Below, piece after piece: positions 44,095-53,534 of a DNA stretch of 64,000 nucleotides (position 1 is the stretch's first letter; every line of letters starts with the position of its first letter). Below the pieces are notes generated by a model, which was not told where the DNA came from, did no database searches, and saw nothing but the letters and a program-made list of their open reading frames with translations. Source of the DNA: an uncultured Nitrospirales bacterium (GTDB lineage: Bacteria > Nitrospirota > Nitrospiria > Nitrospirales > UBA8639); assembly GCA_951812745.1 (NCBI GenBank), contig OX638327.1, positions 2,009,501-2,073,500 of the forward strand, read 5' to 3'. The position numbers and the translations under genes are program-made.

Positions 44095-45702
44095 CTACTT
44101 GAGGATGGTCCGGAAGGGTCTGGTGAAGCTCCGGACGGGCATGTTTCCAACCTGTGTTCTCTGACGCAGCAACCAGGCATTGGCCGTCACTTCGATGCCC
44201 ACGGCACGGCGACAAAAACTTACCGTCATGATGTGCTCCCGTGTCCGGTCTCTAGGGTACGCCGACAGCCAACGGCCTTTCCGGGATGAGACAAAAAATC
44301 GGCCTCTGGCCCCTTCGTTTTTGTAATAGTTCACCTTCCGGGACTGCCACCCCAGAACACTGGCGGTTGGGTCATCCGGGAACCGGTTGGGCCTGTCCGT
44401 AGCCACGCTGGTAGCCAGTCCATTGAGACCGGTTAGATTGGACATCGGTGATGAGATGATCTCGACGAGGCGTGCGCCCTTGGTGCCGATCGGAACGCTG
44501 GCAATGCGCCCGAAATGGACGTCGCCGCTGAGGACCACGACGTCGTGGGATACGGAGCCCAGCGCTTTCAGCAACCGGGCATATTGGGTTCCGTAACCGC
44601 GGAGGTTCCGCTCGACTGTATTTTGCTCCACGATCAGCGGCTGCGGGATGACGAGTATGCCCGGGCAGGCACGGCGGCCCGCCCACTCGAGTAATGTTTT
44701 GAACGGCGCCTCCGGAAGGAACTTGTGCTCGGAACGGTACGAACGCAAGTCGGCCAGGCATACGGACAGATCGTCTCCAAGCGTAAACGATTCGACCACG
44801 GGGGAGCGCTGGACGTTCTTGACGCCGTCGGACGCCGCTCTCGTCCAACTGTTGCGTACGTGCGGCAGTTTGAGGGCCAGCAGGGTCGGGAGGAGGGAGT
44901 CGGTAAACGGGTAGTCGTTCCAGTATTCGTGATCGTCGGGCAGCATCCACGTGCCGCCCCTGCTCAGCATGCTGCCGAGCGCCTGCCAGTGCAGGGCATA
45001 GTCGTCCGCGACGCGTTCGCGGATCTCTTCTTCGATCAACGACAGGGAATCGAAGCCGATGTCCAGGTAGATCTGGTCGCCGGCCAACACGGTCACGTCC
45101 GGGCGAACGGTGTTGCTCCCACGCTCGTAGAGCGCCTTGTAGGAGGCCGCGGCCCGGCCGCCGTCCCGATGGTTGTAGAAGCAACTGCCAAGCGCGATCG
45201 TGAAGGCGTCCCGGCCCTTCTCGGGTACGCGCGACGGCAGCGTGCGAAACGTGCCGGAGCGAAGCCGTTGCCAGCGACGCCTGATTCCGGCGCGGGGCTC
45301 CGCCTCGATGCGGCGCCCGAACTCAAGGCGATATTCGTTCCCGGCTCCGAGTCCTCGAAACGTGACCATGGCGAAGAAACGCTGCTTCATCCCCGTAAAC
45401 GGACGCTGCCACTTGCGGATGACTCGTGTTCTGACCTTGCCGTTTTTCGTAATGAGGCAGACGCGTGCGCGTTCAGGCTTTTTCAAGGTGGGGAACAACG
45501 TACCCACCCACACTTCCACGGAGTGCTGACTGACGCGCTGGACGACCAGCGACCATTGGGCCGTTGACGAATACGCGTCTGGGTTCGTCCTGGATCGTTC
45601 CACGTTGTCCTGACGGCCGACCGGTAGCCTGAGAGTTGCCGATCCGTTCTCTAGCCGCGGCGGTTGGGAAAACGAGAACCCCTGTCTGCTGACAGGCGGC
45701 AA
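44095..45702 (-). CDS. PhoD-like metallophosphatase
   Basis: 535 residues. Core motifs: ALGSCFYNHRD, VLAGDQIYLDIG, LPDDHEYWNDYP, CLADLRSYRSEHK and VVLSGDVHFGRIAS, the metal ligands of PhoD-family phosphodiesterase/phosphatases. An N-terminal beta-domain (about 40-150) precedes the catalytic part. No signal peptide or Tat motif is visible, so it may be cytoplasmic, or the start is misplaced. Lies 12 nt after the PCP_red gene and is probably co-transcribed with it. Confidence 0.85.
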   Translation of the reverse strand: MPPVSRQGFSFSQPPRLENGSATLRLPVGRQDNVERSRTNPDAYSSTAQWSLVVQRVSQHSVEVWVGTLFPTLKKPERARVCLITKNGKVRTRVIRKWQRPFTGMKQRFFAMVTFRGLGAGNEYRLEFGRRIEAEPRAGIRRRWQRLRSGTFRTLPSRVPEKGRDAFTIALGSCFYNHRDGGRAAASYKALYERGSNTVRPDVTVLAGDQIYLDIGFDSLSLIEEEIRERVADDYALHWQALGSMLSRGGTWMLPDDHEYWNDYPFTDSLLPTLLALKLPHVRNSWTRAASDGVKNVQRSPVVESFTLGDDLSVCLADLRSYRSEHKFLPEAPFKTLLEWAGRRACPGILVIPQPLIVEQNTVERNLRGYGTQYARLLKALGSVSHDVVVLSGDVHFGRIASVPIGTKGARLVEIISSPMSNLTGLNGLATSVATDRPNRFPDDPTASVLGWQSRKVNYYKNEGARGRFFVSSRKGRWLSAYPRDRTREHIMTVSFCRRAVGIEVTANAWLLRQRTQVGNMPVRSFTRPFRTILK

Positions 45703-45714
45703 AGGAGAGAAAGG

Positions 45715-46701
45715 CTAGAGCTTGCCTTCGCCTTTGAGATACTTGCGAAAGCGGTCCATGAGTTCTTCGCCGAGCACGCCGACTTCCGGTTTTTCTTTTG
45801 TCATGAATTCCCGGATTTCTTCCAGACGTTGTTCGGCCTGGTTGTTTCCTTTCAAGCGCTTGACTTTCACCAACGCATCATCAAAGGCGTCAAAGGTCAA
45901 TTCCTGATAGCCGAAACTTCTGATCCGCTTGACGGCTTTCATCATGGCTTCGTTCCGAAACGTGGTCAGGTGTTCGGAATCGATTTCCCGCAACCCGAGT
46001 TTTCTGGCGCGCCGCTCCGCGGCCTTGCGGATCCCGCTACGCACGAAATCCGGGGACGTGAGCAGCCGTTTCCAGGCGTCGTCCGTCCAGGCCACGTTTT
46101 CCTGCGGGGCTTCCCAGAACTTCAACAGCGTCCCCTCATCAATCGTGGTCACTTCTGCTTCCCGCGCCAGGTCTTCCGCGTCCCGCTTCAGCATATCCGT
46201 GACGAACTCCAGGGCGATGGGTGGGGAATCCTTCACTTTTTCCTGGAGCATCGCCTTCGCCCCCTCGGTCCATTCCACCGGCGCCACCCGGGTTTCGGCC
46301 TGTTCCCCCATGGCCTCGACTTTTTCGAACAATTCCACGTTGACTTCCAAATGGCCCCGTTCCCGCGCCACCTCTTCGGTGATTTGCTTGATCATGGCTC
46401 GCATGAACTCCGGCACGGTCTCCAACCGTTTGCTGGCTTCCGCGGTCCAGGGTAATTTGCCTTGGGCCATTTGGTCGGCGGCCTCGGCCATCCCCGCTTC
46501 CCCGCCCATGCTCCCCATCATTTGCCGCTTGAACCGGTCCAACAATTCCCCGGTAATCTCGCTTTCTCCCAATTCGCGGGCTTTCTTTTCCGCCAAGCGC
46601 CTGACCATGCCCCGTAAAAAGACGGGCGCACGCTCAAGGCGCGTGAGGGCCTCAGGGGTCCAGGTTGGTGCCGCCAACGTGGGGTCAGGATTGTTGCTCA
46701 T
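45715..46701 (-). CDS. Tandem PCP_red-domain protein
   Basis: About 328 residues made of four related blocks, each starting W-T and carrying a three-helix pattern: WTPEALTRLERAPVFLRGMV, WTAEASKRLETVPEFMRAMI, a divergent WTEGAKAMLQEKVKDSPP, and WTDDAWKRLLTSPDFVRSGI. This matches the PCP_red domain, the C-terminal module of light-independent protochlorophyllide reductase subunit ChlB/BchB. No other photosynthesis gene is visible; stand-alone PCP_red repeats occur in Nitrospira-like bacteria with unknown function. ATG at 46701 chosen; an earlier start adds six residues overlapping the HU/IHF end. Confidence 0.75.
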   Translation of the reverse strand: MSNNPDPTLAAPTWTPEALTRLERAPVFLRGMVRRLAEKKARELGESEITGELLDRFKRQMMGSMGGEAGMAEAADQMAQGKLPWTAEASKRLETVPEFMRAMIKQITEEVARERGHLEVNVELFEKVEAMGEQAETRVAPVEWTEGAKAMLQEKVKDSPPIALEFVTDMLKRDAEDLAREAEVTTIDEGTLLKFWEAPQENVAWTDDAWKRLLTSPDFVRSGIRKAAERRARKLGLREIDSEHLTTFRNEAMMKAVKRIRSFGYQELTFDAFDDALVKVKRLKGNNQAEQRLEEIREFMTKEKPEVGVLGEELMDRFRKYLKGEGKL

Positions 46702-46990
46702 GCGTCGGCCCTTCCGCATTCAGCAGTTCCTTGATCTCTTTGCCCGCTTTAAAAAACGGCATGCGTTTTTCAGGCACGGACACGGTCTCTCCGGTTTTTG
46801 GATTCCGCCCGTCTTTGGTGCGCCGGATGCGCAATCGGAAACTTCCAAACCCGCGGATCTCCGTTTTCTCACCACGCTTCAAGGCGTCACGGATGGAATC
46901 GAAAATGCCGTTCACCACCTTTTCCGCGTCACGGCGGCTGAGGGTCTTGCCTTTTTCCACCACTTTCTCAATCAAGTGTGCCTTGGTCAT
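46685..46990 (-). CDS. HU/IHF-family nucleoid protein (IHF-beta-like)
   Basis: 101 residues: MTKAHLIEKVVEKGKTLSRRDAEKV, the DNA-intercalating arm region GFGSFRLRIRRTKDGRNPKTGE, and PFFKAGKEIKELLN. Sequence and genomic place (after sppA and rpsA) resemble IHF beta/HimD. It bends DNA in replication, recombination and transcription. Its end overlaps the next gene by 17 bases. The short acidic tail after LLN is unremarkable. Confidence 0.92.
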   Translation of the reverse strand: MTKAHLIEKVVEKGKTLSRRDAEKVVNGIFDSIRDALKRGEKTEIRGFGSFRLRIRRTKDGRNPKTGETVSVPEKRMPFFKAGKEIKELLNAEGPTHEQQS

Positions 46991-47048
46991 GACTCCTCTC
47001 CTTGATCGAAAGGGCCGGCGTCCCTTGCGCTCACGCCTGTCGTTCCCG

Positions 47049-47242
47049 GCTTCCCCCTCACCCCAACACCCGGATCAAGTCCGGGGCAGGGAGAAAAGCT
47101 CCTCACCCCTGATGGGAGTCCGGTAGGTTTGGGGTAGCCGAAGGCGTAACCCAACACCGCGGCTGGGATTGTCGGATTACGCAATGCTAATCCGACCTAC
47201 TTCCTCTCTCCCCTGCCCTCTCCCATCAGGGGAAAAGGAGTA
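47049..47242. repeat. Composite of dispersed palindromic repeats
   Basis: Between the HU/IHF and sppA genes: CCCTCACCCC with CCGGATCAAGTCCGG (47049-47090), a GTCGGATTACGC/GCTAATCCGAC palindrome with AACGTAA-like spacer (about 47172-47200), and CCCTCTCCCATCAGGGG (about 47214-47234). Similar CCCTCTCCC units occur at 18297, 55688 and 59879. Confidence 0.65.
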
Positions 47243-47244
47243 TT

Positions 47245-48138
47245 CTACAACGCCATGAAATACATGAGGTTCATTCCCGTTTGCAGGGGCAATGAGGGCG
47301 CCTCGCCGAACAGGGACCCGACTAGCCAATTCCGGAATGAAAATTCCGGGGTCGACTCGATCACCGGCGGAACACCTTTCATCCCGGTCATCTCCGCCGC
47401 CAGTCTGACGGCGTCTTTCAGGTCTCCCAGGTCATCGACGAGCAGCACGTCTTTGGCTTGTTGCCCGGTCAACACGCGGCCGTCGGCTAAGGTCTCGACG
47501 TCGGCGACGTCCAGCGCGCGCCCTTCGGCCACGGCTTCGACAAACTGCCGATGGGCATCATCCATGACCGATTGCAACAGGTTCCGTTCCTCTTCGCCCA
47601 TCATGCGAAACGGGGACCCCACGTCTTTATACCGTCCGCTCTTGATCACGAAGTTCTTCACACCGATTTTGGCCATGAGCTCTTCGAAATTGGCCAATTG
47701 CATAATCACGCCGATACTGCCCGTGAGCGTTCCGGGATTGGCCAGGATCCGGTCGGAGGCCACCGCAATGTAATACCCGCCGGAAGCGGCCACCGTGCCC
47801 ATGGAGGCCACGACCGTTTTCTGCTTTTCTTCCCGCACCCGTTTGACCGCATTGTAAATCTCCTGAGAGGCCGCGACTCCGCCGCCCGGAGAATCGATCC
47901 GAAGGACAATGGCTTTCACGAGCGGGTCCTGGGCATACGCTTCCAACTCGTCCACGGTGGAGCGGGAATCCAGAATGGGGCCTTCGATCCTGACGAGCGC
48001 GATGCGCTCCTTGCCGACCGTGGCGAGTTCCGGTAACAACGCATTCCCCACCACGGTCAACGCCACCCCAGCGACCACGATCCATACGACCCGTCGCCAC
48101 CTGGAACGGGTTTTGCCTGAATGTACGTCGTCCGCCAT
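47245..48138 (-). CDS. sppA: Signal peptide peptidase SppA (short form)
   Basis: 297 residues, the single-domain (36K) type. N-terminal TM (WRRVVWIVVAGVALTVVGNALL); catalytic serine in TVAASGGYYIA, general-base lysine in FVIKSGRYKD, and IDSPGGGVAASQEIY. It cleaves residual signal peptides in the membrane. Lies 24 nt after rpsA on the minus strand, part of the cmk-rpsA-sppA series. Confidence 0.95.
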   Translation of the reverse strand: MADDVHSGKTRSRWRRVVWIVVAGVALTVVGNALLPELATVGKERIALVRIEGPILDSRSTVDELEAYAQDPLVKAIVLRIDSPGGGVAASQEIYNAVKRVREEKQKTVVASMGTVAASGGYYIAVASDRILANPGTLTGSIGVIMQLANFEELMAKIGVKNFVIKSGRYKDVGSPFRMMGEEERNLLQSVMDDAHRQFVEAVAEGRALDVADVETLADGRVLTGQQAKDVLLVDDLGDLKDAVRLAAEMTGMKGVPPVIESTPEFSFRNWLVGSLFGEAPSLPLQTGMNLMYFMAL

Positions 48139-48162
48139 ACGCGCCTGCCCTGCGATACGCCT

Positions 48163-49854
48163 CTACGTCCTTTCCGCGTCGGACGAGGCCGTGACATCCT
48201 GCTCCCGGTCGGCCTCGCCCGGGTCGCTCACCGCTTCGGGTTCCTTGCTCTCCGGTTCCTGGGGACAGTCTTTCACGCTCAACGCGATTTTCCGTTCTTC
48301 ACAATCGACTTTGACGATCTTCGCAGTCACCTTCCGACCTATCGAAAAACTCTCTTCCAGCTTGTTCGCCCCATCGGGTCCGACTTCGCTGACGTGGATC
48401 AACCCTTCCACGTCTCCGTCCAGTTCGACGAACACGCCAAAATCCGCGATCTTGGACACCGTCCCGGTTGCCACGCTCCCCACCTGGTATCGTGAAGGGA
48501 TGTCCGCTTCCCACGGGTCCGCCGTGAGCTGCTTGTAGCCCAGCGACAACCGCTCTTTTTCTTTGTCGATGCGCAAAATGACCGCGGACACCCGTTGACC
48601 CTTCTTGAACAATTCCGAGGGATGCTTGATGTGTCTGGTCCACGACATATCCGAAATATGAATGAGCCCGTCGATCCCTTCGTCCAATCCCACGAAGGCT
48701 CCGAAGTCCGTGACGCTTTTGACTTTGCCCTCGATTTGTGTGCCCACCGGGTAGCGGGCCTGAATGACGTCCCACGGATTGGGCGCGGTCTGTTTCATGC
48801 CCAGAGAAATTTTGCGACCTTGCTGATCCACGTGCAGCACTTGGGCGTCGATGGCGTCTCCCACCGCGACCACCCGGGAAGGATGGCGCACTTCATGCGT
48901 CCAGGACATTTCCGAGACGTGGACGAGCCCCTCCACACCCGGCTCCAATTCCACAAACGCGCCATAATCGGTCAGGCTGACGACCTTGCCGTTCACGCGC
49001 GACCCTTCGGGGTATTTGGAAGCAATGTTCATCCAGGGGTCGGCTGTCTTTTGTTTAAGCCCCAAGGAAATTCTTCCGGAGTCCCGGTCGTACTTGAGCA
49101 CGAGCACTTCCAACCGGTCCCCCACGGCAAACATATCGGAGGGATGGCCGACCCGTCCCCAGGAAATATCGGTGATGTGCAGGAGGCCGTCAATGCCGCC
49201 CAGATCCAAAAACGCGCCGTAGTCGGTGATGTTTTTCACGGTTCCTTCGAGGAGTTGCCCTTCGGCGAGGGTCGATAACGTGTTTTGCCGCCGCTTGTCC
49301 CGCGTTTCTTCCAATAACGCCCGGCGGGAAATCACCACGTTGCCGCGCCGATGATTGATCTTAATGATCTTAAACGGGAAGGTTTTTCCGACCAGGGAGT
49401 CCAGGTCACGGACGGGCGTCAGGTCGATTTGCGAACCAGGCAAAAAGGCCTTGACCCCGATGTCCACCATCATCCCGCCTTTTATGCGCGACACCACTTT
49501 CCCGTGGACTTCCTGCTCCTCCTGATGCGCCACCTCGAGCTCATCCCAAATTTTCATCTTGTCCGCTTTTTCCTTGGAGAGGAGTAAGTTCCCTTCCGAG
49601 TCTTCCCGCTGCTCGATGTACACCTGGATGCGGTCGCCGACCGTCAGCGCCTCCAGTTCGTCCGGCATAAACTGATTGGTCGAAATGATGCCTTCGGATT
49701 TATACCCGATGTCCACGATGACTCTGTCTTTTTGAATGACCACGACCCGGCCTTCCGTGATCGTACCTTCTTCAAAATTCTTGAAGGTTTCTTCATACAG
49801 GGCCTCCAAGGCTCCCCTGTCCATTTCTTCAACGACGTTTGACACTGTACTCAT
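48163..49854 (-). CDS. rpsA: 30S ribosomal protein S1
   Basis: 563 residues with six S1 domains; repeats 3-6 show the pattern GTVKNITDYGAFLDLGGIDGLLHITDISW, GKVVSLTDYGAFVELEPGVEGLVHVSEMSW, GKVKSVTDFGAFVGLDEGIDGLIHISDMSW, GTVSKIADFGVFVELDGDVEGLIHVSEVG. It unfolds mRNA on the 30S subunit. The leader contains a hairpin-forming repeat (49874-49895). C-terminal tail is acidic (EPESKEPEAVSDPGEAD). Confidence 0.98.
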   Translation of the reverse strand: MSTVSNVVEEMDRGALEALYEETFKNFEEGTITEGRVVVIQKDRVIVDIGYKSEGIISTNQFMPDELEALTVGDRIQVYIEQREDSEGNLLLSKEKADKMKIWDELEVAHQEEQEVHGKVVSRIKGGMMVDIGVKAFLPGSQIDLTPVRDLDSLVGKTFPFKIIKINHRRGNVVISRRALLEETRDKRRQNTLSTLAEGQLLEGTVKNITDYGAFLDLGGIDGLLHITDISWGRVGHPSDMFAVGDRLEVLVLKYDRDSGRISLGLKQKTADPWMNIASKYPEGSRVNGKVVSLTDYGAFVELEPGVEGLVHVSEMSWTHEVRHPSRVVAVGDAIDAQVLHVDQQGRKISLGMKQTAPNPWDVIQARYPVGTQIEGKVKSVTDFGAFVGLDEGIDGLIHISDMSWTRHIKHPSELFKKGQRVSAVILRIDKEKERLSLGYKQLTADPWEADIPSRYQVGSVATGTVSKIADFGVFVELDGDVEGLIHVSEVGPDGANKLEESFSIGRKVTAKIVKVDCEERKIALSVKDCPQEPESKEPEAVSDPGEADREQDVTASSDAERT

Positions 49855-49873
49855 TCCTGGTTCCTCATTCCTC

Positions 49874-49895
49874 GGGCGGACACGCGGGTCCGCCC
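49874..49895. repeat. GC-rich hairpin repeat in the rpsA leader
   Basis: GGGCGGAC and GTCCGCCC arms separated by ACGCGG, followed by CCTACA. It lies 20 bp upstream of the rpsA ATG. The sequence type (GTAGGGGCGGACC..) is known as a scattered repeat in several bacterial genomes; here it could act as a leader structure. Confidence 0.55.
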
Positions 49896-49970
49896 CTACA
49901 CGATCGCTTGCCGGCGACCGTTGTAACGGGGATTGAGCCGTGACCGACGTGGACGCTCAATCTCTCGGGT

Positions 49971-50630
49971 TCATGTTGTCGGTACTGCCGAATGATCCAC
50001 GTCCCGCAATTCGGCAATCCGAGCCATTACTGTGTCACTGATCCGTTGGTACAATTCTTTTCCCTGGTAGCGTCGACATTCCTCACGAAAATCCATGGAC
50101 TCCCCAAACGATACTTCCACCGGATGCCGCCTCAGCCATGAGGCACCCGTCGGGAGAACCTGATACGTCCCACTGAGATAGACCGGCACCACGGGACATT
50201 GGGTTTGAGCCACCAGCCGCCCGATTCCCGGTTTCCCCGGCTGCAGCGCTCCATCCAGTGTTCGCGTTCCTTCCGGAAAAATGACCACGGCCTTTCCCGC
50301 CTTGAGTAACTCCACCGCGGACCCGAACGCTCTTCGATCCCAGCGCTCGGTCCTTAAAGGAATCCATCCCAGCGAGCGAAGGATGCGACCGACCACGGGA
50401 TAGGGAAACAAATTCGCCCGCCCGAGAAAAAAGAGGCGACGCCGCACCCCGCATCCCAATAACGGAATATCCGCATAACTCGCGTGATTCGCCGCCAACA
50501 ACACCCCACCCGTCGCCGGGACGTGTTCAGCGCCCCGCGTACGATAGCGCAGGAACACGCGGCCGACCACGCGTGTGAGAATCCACAGGATTCCATACAC
50601 CAAGCCGCTCACGAGTGACCCGGAATCCAC
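49971..50630 (-). CDS. plsC: 1-acyl-sn-glycerol-3-phosphate acyltransferase
   Basis: 219 residues. Acyltransferase block I is NHASYAD (HX4D), block II about RANLFPYPVVGR, block III FPEGTRTLDG, block IV VVPVYLSGTYQ. It adds the second acyl chain to lysophosphatidic acid at the inner membrane. Overlaps the cmk end by 22 bases, in line with cmk-plsC-rpsA clusters. Confidence 0.93.
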   Translation of the reverse strand: MDSGSLVSGLVYGILWILTRVVGRVFLRYRTRGAEHVPATGGVLLAANHASYADIPLLGCGVRRRLFFLGRANLFPYPVVGRILRSLGWIPLRTERWDRRAFGSAVELLKAGKAVVIFPEGTRTLDGALQPGKPGIGRLVAQTQCPVVPVYLSGTYQVLPTGASWLRRHPVEVSFGESMDFREECRRYQGKELYQRISDTVMARIAELRDVDHSAVPTT

Positions 50631-51295
50631 TCCATCATGTTCTCCACCACCTGGTCAACCGTCAAGGACGAAGAATCGATCACCACCGCGTCGGCGGCCG
50701 GCTTCAACGGCGCGGTCGCCCGCGAGCGATCGTTGGCATCCCGTTCCTCAATGGCCCGCCGGATCTCACCCTGGGTGTCGGGATGACCGGCCTGCACCGC
50801 TTCCTGATGCCGGCGAGTCGTGCGCGTTTCGAGGTCCGCTTCGAGAAAAAATTTCACGTCCGCGTCGGGAAACACCCTGGTGCCCGTGTCGCGGCCTTCC
50901 GCCACGATCCCGCCCTCACGACTGTATCGAGCCTGAATCGGTAACAGCCGGTTGCGAACGTGCGGCAGCGCCGACACGGTTGACGCTAAGCGACTGATCT
51001 CCGGAGAACGCAATTCTTCGGTGATTTCCTCGTTGTCGATAAAGGTTCGCGTCACTCCCTCTTCGAGAGACACGTGAAAATCGATCGAGGACAAGAGCGC
51101 CTCCATGGCCCCGGCATCGGCACAATCAATCCCCGTCCGTCGGACCACCCATGCGACCGCGCGGTAGAGAGCGCCCGTATCCAGATAGGCGTAGCCCAAC
51201 CGTGACGCCAAGGCCCGCGCCGTCGTACTTTTCCCTGCTCCGGCAGGGCCATCAATCGTGATGAGCAAGCCTCGCCTTTGGGCAAACGTCTCCAC
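50609..51295 (-). CDS. cmk: Cytidylate kinase
   Basis: 228 residues. P-loop DGPAGAGKSTTARALASRLGYAYLDTGALYRAV, then AEGRDTGTRVFPDADVKFFLEA and RRHQEAVQAGH in the CMP-binding and lid regions, ending with VIDSSSLTVDQVVENM. Converts CMP/dCMP to diphosphates. Placed between aroA and plsC as in many bacteria. Confidence 0.97.
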   Translation of the reverse strand: METFAQRRGLLITIDGPAGAGKSTTARALASRLGYAYLDTGALYRAVAWVVRRTGIDCADAGAMEALLSSIDFHVSLEEGVTRTFIDNEEITEELRSPEISRLASTVSALPHVRNRLLPIQARYSREGGIVAEGRDTGTRVFPDADVKFFLEADLETRTTRRHQEAVQAGHPDTQGEIRRAIEERDANDRSRATAPLKPAADAVVIDSSSLTVDQVVENMMEWIPGHS

Positions 51296-51325
51296 GGTCC
51301 TCGGAAAAGGATAGTATTATAGAAT

Positions 51326-52621
51326 TCAGAGTGAAATTGTCAATAATTCCAACAGGTTGTCATGAAAATTCGGAAAGGAGGTCGCAATGCAGTCGGTGTC
51401 GAGAATGGTGGTCGGCGCGTCGCCGGTCAAGGCGGTGATCGCCAGCGCCATGGCCACTCGATGGTCGCCGTGGCTCGTGCAGGTTCCGCCTTTGACAACG
51501 GCACCCCCGTCCAAAACAAATCCGTCCGGGGTTTCCTGAATGGGGACGTTGAGTTTGGTCATCTCCGTGGCCATGGCATGGATTCGGTCGGTTTCCTTGA
51601 CTCGTAATTCTTCGGCCCCGGTCACGACGGTCCGGCCTTCGGCCAGCGCCGCCGCCACGCAAAAAATGGGAAATTCGTCAATCATCTTCGGAACGTCTGC
51701 CGCTTCGATGGTCACGCCGCGAAGCGGGGCCGCGCGGACCACCAGATCACCCACCGGCTCCCCGGCATCTTCTCGTTGGTTGACGATCCGGATATCGGCA
51801 CCCATTTCGCCGAGAACGTCCAATATCCCCGTTCTGGCCGGATTGAGACCAATATTCACGATCCGTACCTCCGAGCCGGGAACCAGGGAAGCGCCGACAA
51901 TAAAGAAGGCGGCGGCGGACAGGTCACCGGGGACCGACACATCTTTGGCCGTATAAGTGGGACGGCCCGACAGGACGACGTGACACCCGTCGGTTTCGAG
52001 CGGAATCCCCAGGTACCGGAACATCCGCTCGGTGTGATCCCGGGATGGCGCGGGCTCTGAGAACCGCGTCTCCCCTTGGGCGAAGAGGCCGGCGAAGAGG
52101 ACTGCCGATTTGATCTGGGCACTCGGCACCGGCGATCGATACTCGATGCCCTGTAAGGTCCCTCCCTGAATGGCCAGCGGCGCCAGTTCGCCCCCTTTCC
52201 GACCCTGGATGGCCGCGCCCATCATGCGCAGGGGGTTGACGATCCGCCCCATAGGGCGGCGGCGAAGCGAGTCGTCACCCGTCAGGATGGAGAAAAAGGG
52301 TTGACCGGCAAGCACCCCGGCCAACAGTCGCAGGCCCGTCCCGGAATTGCCGCAATCCAAAGGCAGAACGGGCTCGGTCAACCCCCCCAACCCTTTGCCC
52401 CAGACCCGAACCGTGTCCGTTTCGACTTCGATGGCCACGCCCAACGCTTGCAAGGCCCGCAGGGTATTGAGGCAATCGTCTCCGCGACAATATCCCGTAA
52501 TCGTGGCGGAGCCTTCGGCCAAGGCGCTGGTCAGCAGGGCGCGATGGGTGATGGATTTGTCCCCTGGCACCCGAATCGTCCCACGCAGGGGGCCGTTCGG
52601 TGTGATCGTGAGCGCACTCAT
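51326..52621 (-). CDS. aroA: 3-phosphoshikimate 1-carboxyvinyltransferase (EPSP synthase)
   Basis: 431 residues, with the PEP-binding signatures LDCGNSGTGLRLLAGVLAG and VKETDRIHAMATEM; N-terminal GDKSITHRALL binds shikimate-3-phosphate. The motif DEFPIFCVAAALAEG is intact. The residue pattern LDCGNSGTG-x-R carries Gly at the glyphosate-contact loop. Sixth step of the shikimate route. Its start overlaps the tyrA stop in ATGA. Confidence 0.97.
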   Translation of the reverse strand: MSALTITPNGPLRGTIRVPGDKSITHRALLTSALAEGSATITGYCRGDDCLNTLRALQALGVAIEVETDTVRVWGKGLGGLTEPVLPLDCGNSGTGLRLLAGVLAGQPFFSILTGDDSLRRRPMGRIVNPLRMMGAAIQGRKGGELAPLAIQGGTLQGIEYRSPVPSAQIKSAVLFAGLFAQGETRFSEPAPSRDHTERMFRYLGIPLETDGCHVVLSGRPTYTAKDVSVPGDLSAAAFFIVGASLVPGSEVRIVNIGLNPARTGILDVLGEMGADIRIVNQREDAGEPVGDLVVRAAPLRGVTIEAADVPKMIDEFPIFCVAAALAEGRTVVTGAEELRVKETDRIHAMATEMTKLNVPIQETPDGFVLDGGAVVKGGTCTSHGDHRVAMALAITALTGDAPTTILDTDCIATSFPNFHDNLLELLTISL

Positions 52622-53484
52622 TTCAGCCGCTGCCGCGCCTCCCGCGCCCTGGCGATTTCCTGCTCCAGACCCGGTCCATCCTTCGCTTGGATCAACGTCT
52701 TGAAGCGTTGTAATTCTTTTTCCAAGGCTTCAATCATGACCGAAAGATTTTCCTGATTACCGAGAAAAATATCGCGCCACATTTCCAGAGAGCTTTCTGC
52801 AATGCGGGTGGTATCCCGCAAGCCGCTGCCGGCATATGCCAGCAACTCCGCCCCGCCTCGTTGTTCAAGAGCCGTCAAGGCATTCATGAGGGCGAAGGCT
52901 GCGACGTGCGGAAGATGGCTGACCGCTCCCAATATCCAATCGTGCACAAAGGGATCGATCGACCGGACGACGGAGCCCGCGGCTTCCCATACGTGCTGCA
53001 CCGTGAGGAGGGCCTGAGGATCGGTGTGGGCCGTCGGCGTGATGATGCACAGGGCGCCGGTGAACAAATCCGTGGATGCGGCCATCACCCCCGACGTTTC
53101 CTTTCCGGCGATGGGATGCGCGCCGACGAAATGCACACCGGCCGGAATCAACGCTTCCACCTGTCCCACCAGGGAGCCCTTGACGCTTCCCACGTCGCTC
53201 ACGATCGTGCCGGGTTCCAGGACGCGTCCCCACTCTTTGAGATGGCCGGCGTAACTTTCCACGGGCGTGGCGAGAATCACCAATTCCGTGCCTGGCATCG
53301 CCGCTTTGGGATCACGTTCAAACGCATCGATGGCCCCGCGTTCCACGGCCAAGTCCAGGTTCGCCAGACTCCGGCCCACGCCTACCACGCGATCGGCCAG
53401 ACCCTGACGCTTCAGGATCATCCCCAGGGAGCCCCCGATCAAGCCGACCCCGACTATCGTGACTTGTTTGAAATGGACGGTCAT
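52618..53484 (-). CDS. tyrA: Prephenate dehydrogenase
   Basis: About 288 residues. N-terminal Rossmann motif VGVGLIGGSLGMILKRQG, then VSDVGSVKG, HFVGAHPIAGKETSGV (catalytic and substrate His), and VSHLPHVAAFALM in the helical dimer domain. It makes hydroxyphenylpyruvate for tyrosine. The ATG at 53484 (MTVHFKQ) is at the family start; the open frame continues upstream in unrelated sequence. No ACT domain is fused. Confidence 0.95.
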   Translation of the reverse strand: MTVHFKQVTIVGVGLIGGSLGMILKRQGLADRVVGVGRSLANLDLAVERGAIDAFERDPKAAMPGTELVILATPVESYAGHLKEWGRVLEPGTIVSDVGSVKGSLVGQVEALIPAGVHFVGAHPIAGKETSGVMAASTDLFTGALCIITPTAHTDPQALLTVQHVWEAAGSVVRSIDPFVHDWILGAVSHLPHVAAFALMNALTALEQRGGAELLAYAGSGLRDTTRIAESSLEMWRDIFLGNQENLSVMIEALEKELQRFKTLIQAKDGPGLEQEIARAREARQRLK

Positions 53485-53534
53485 GTTCTGAAGAAGAAAC
53501 GGCAGTGTGTCACGCGGAGACCGAAAACCAAGGG

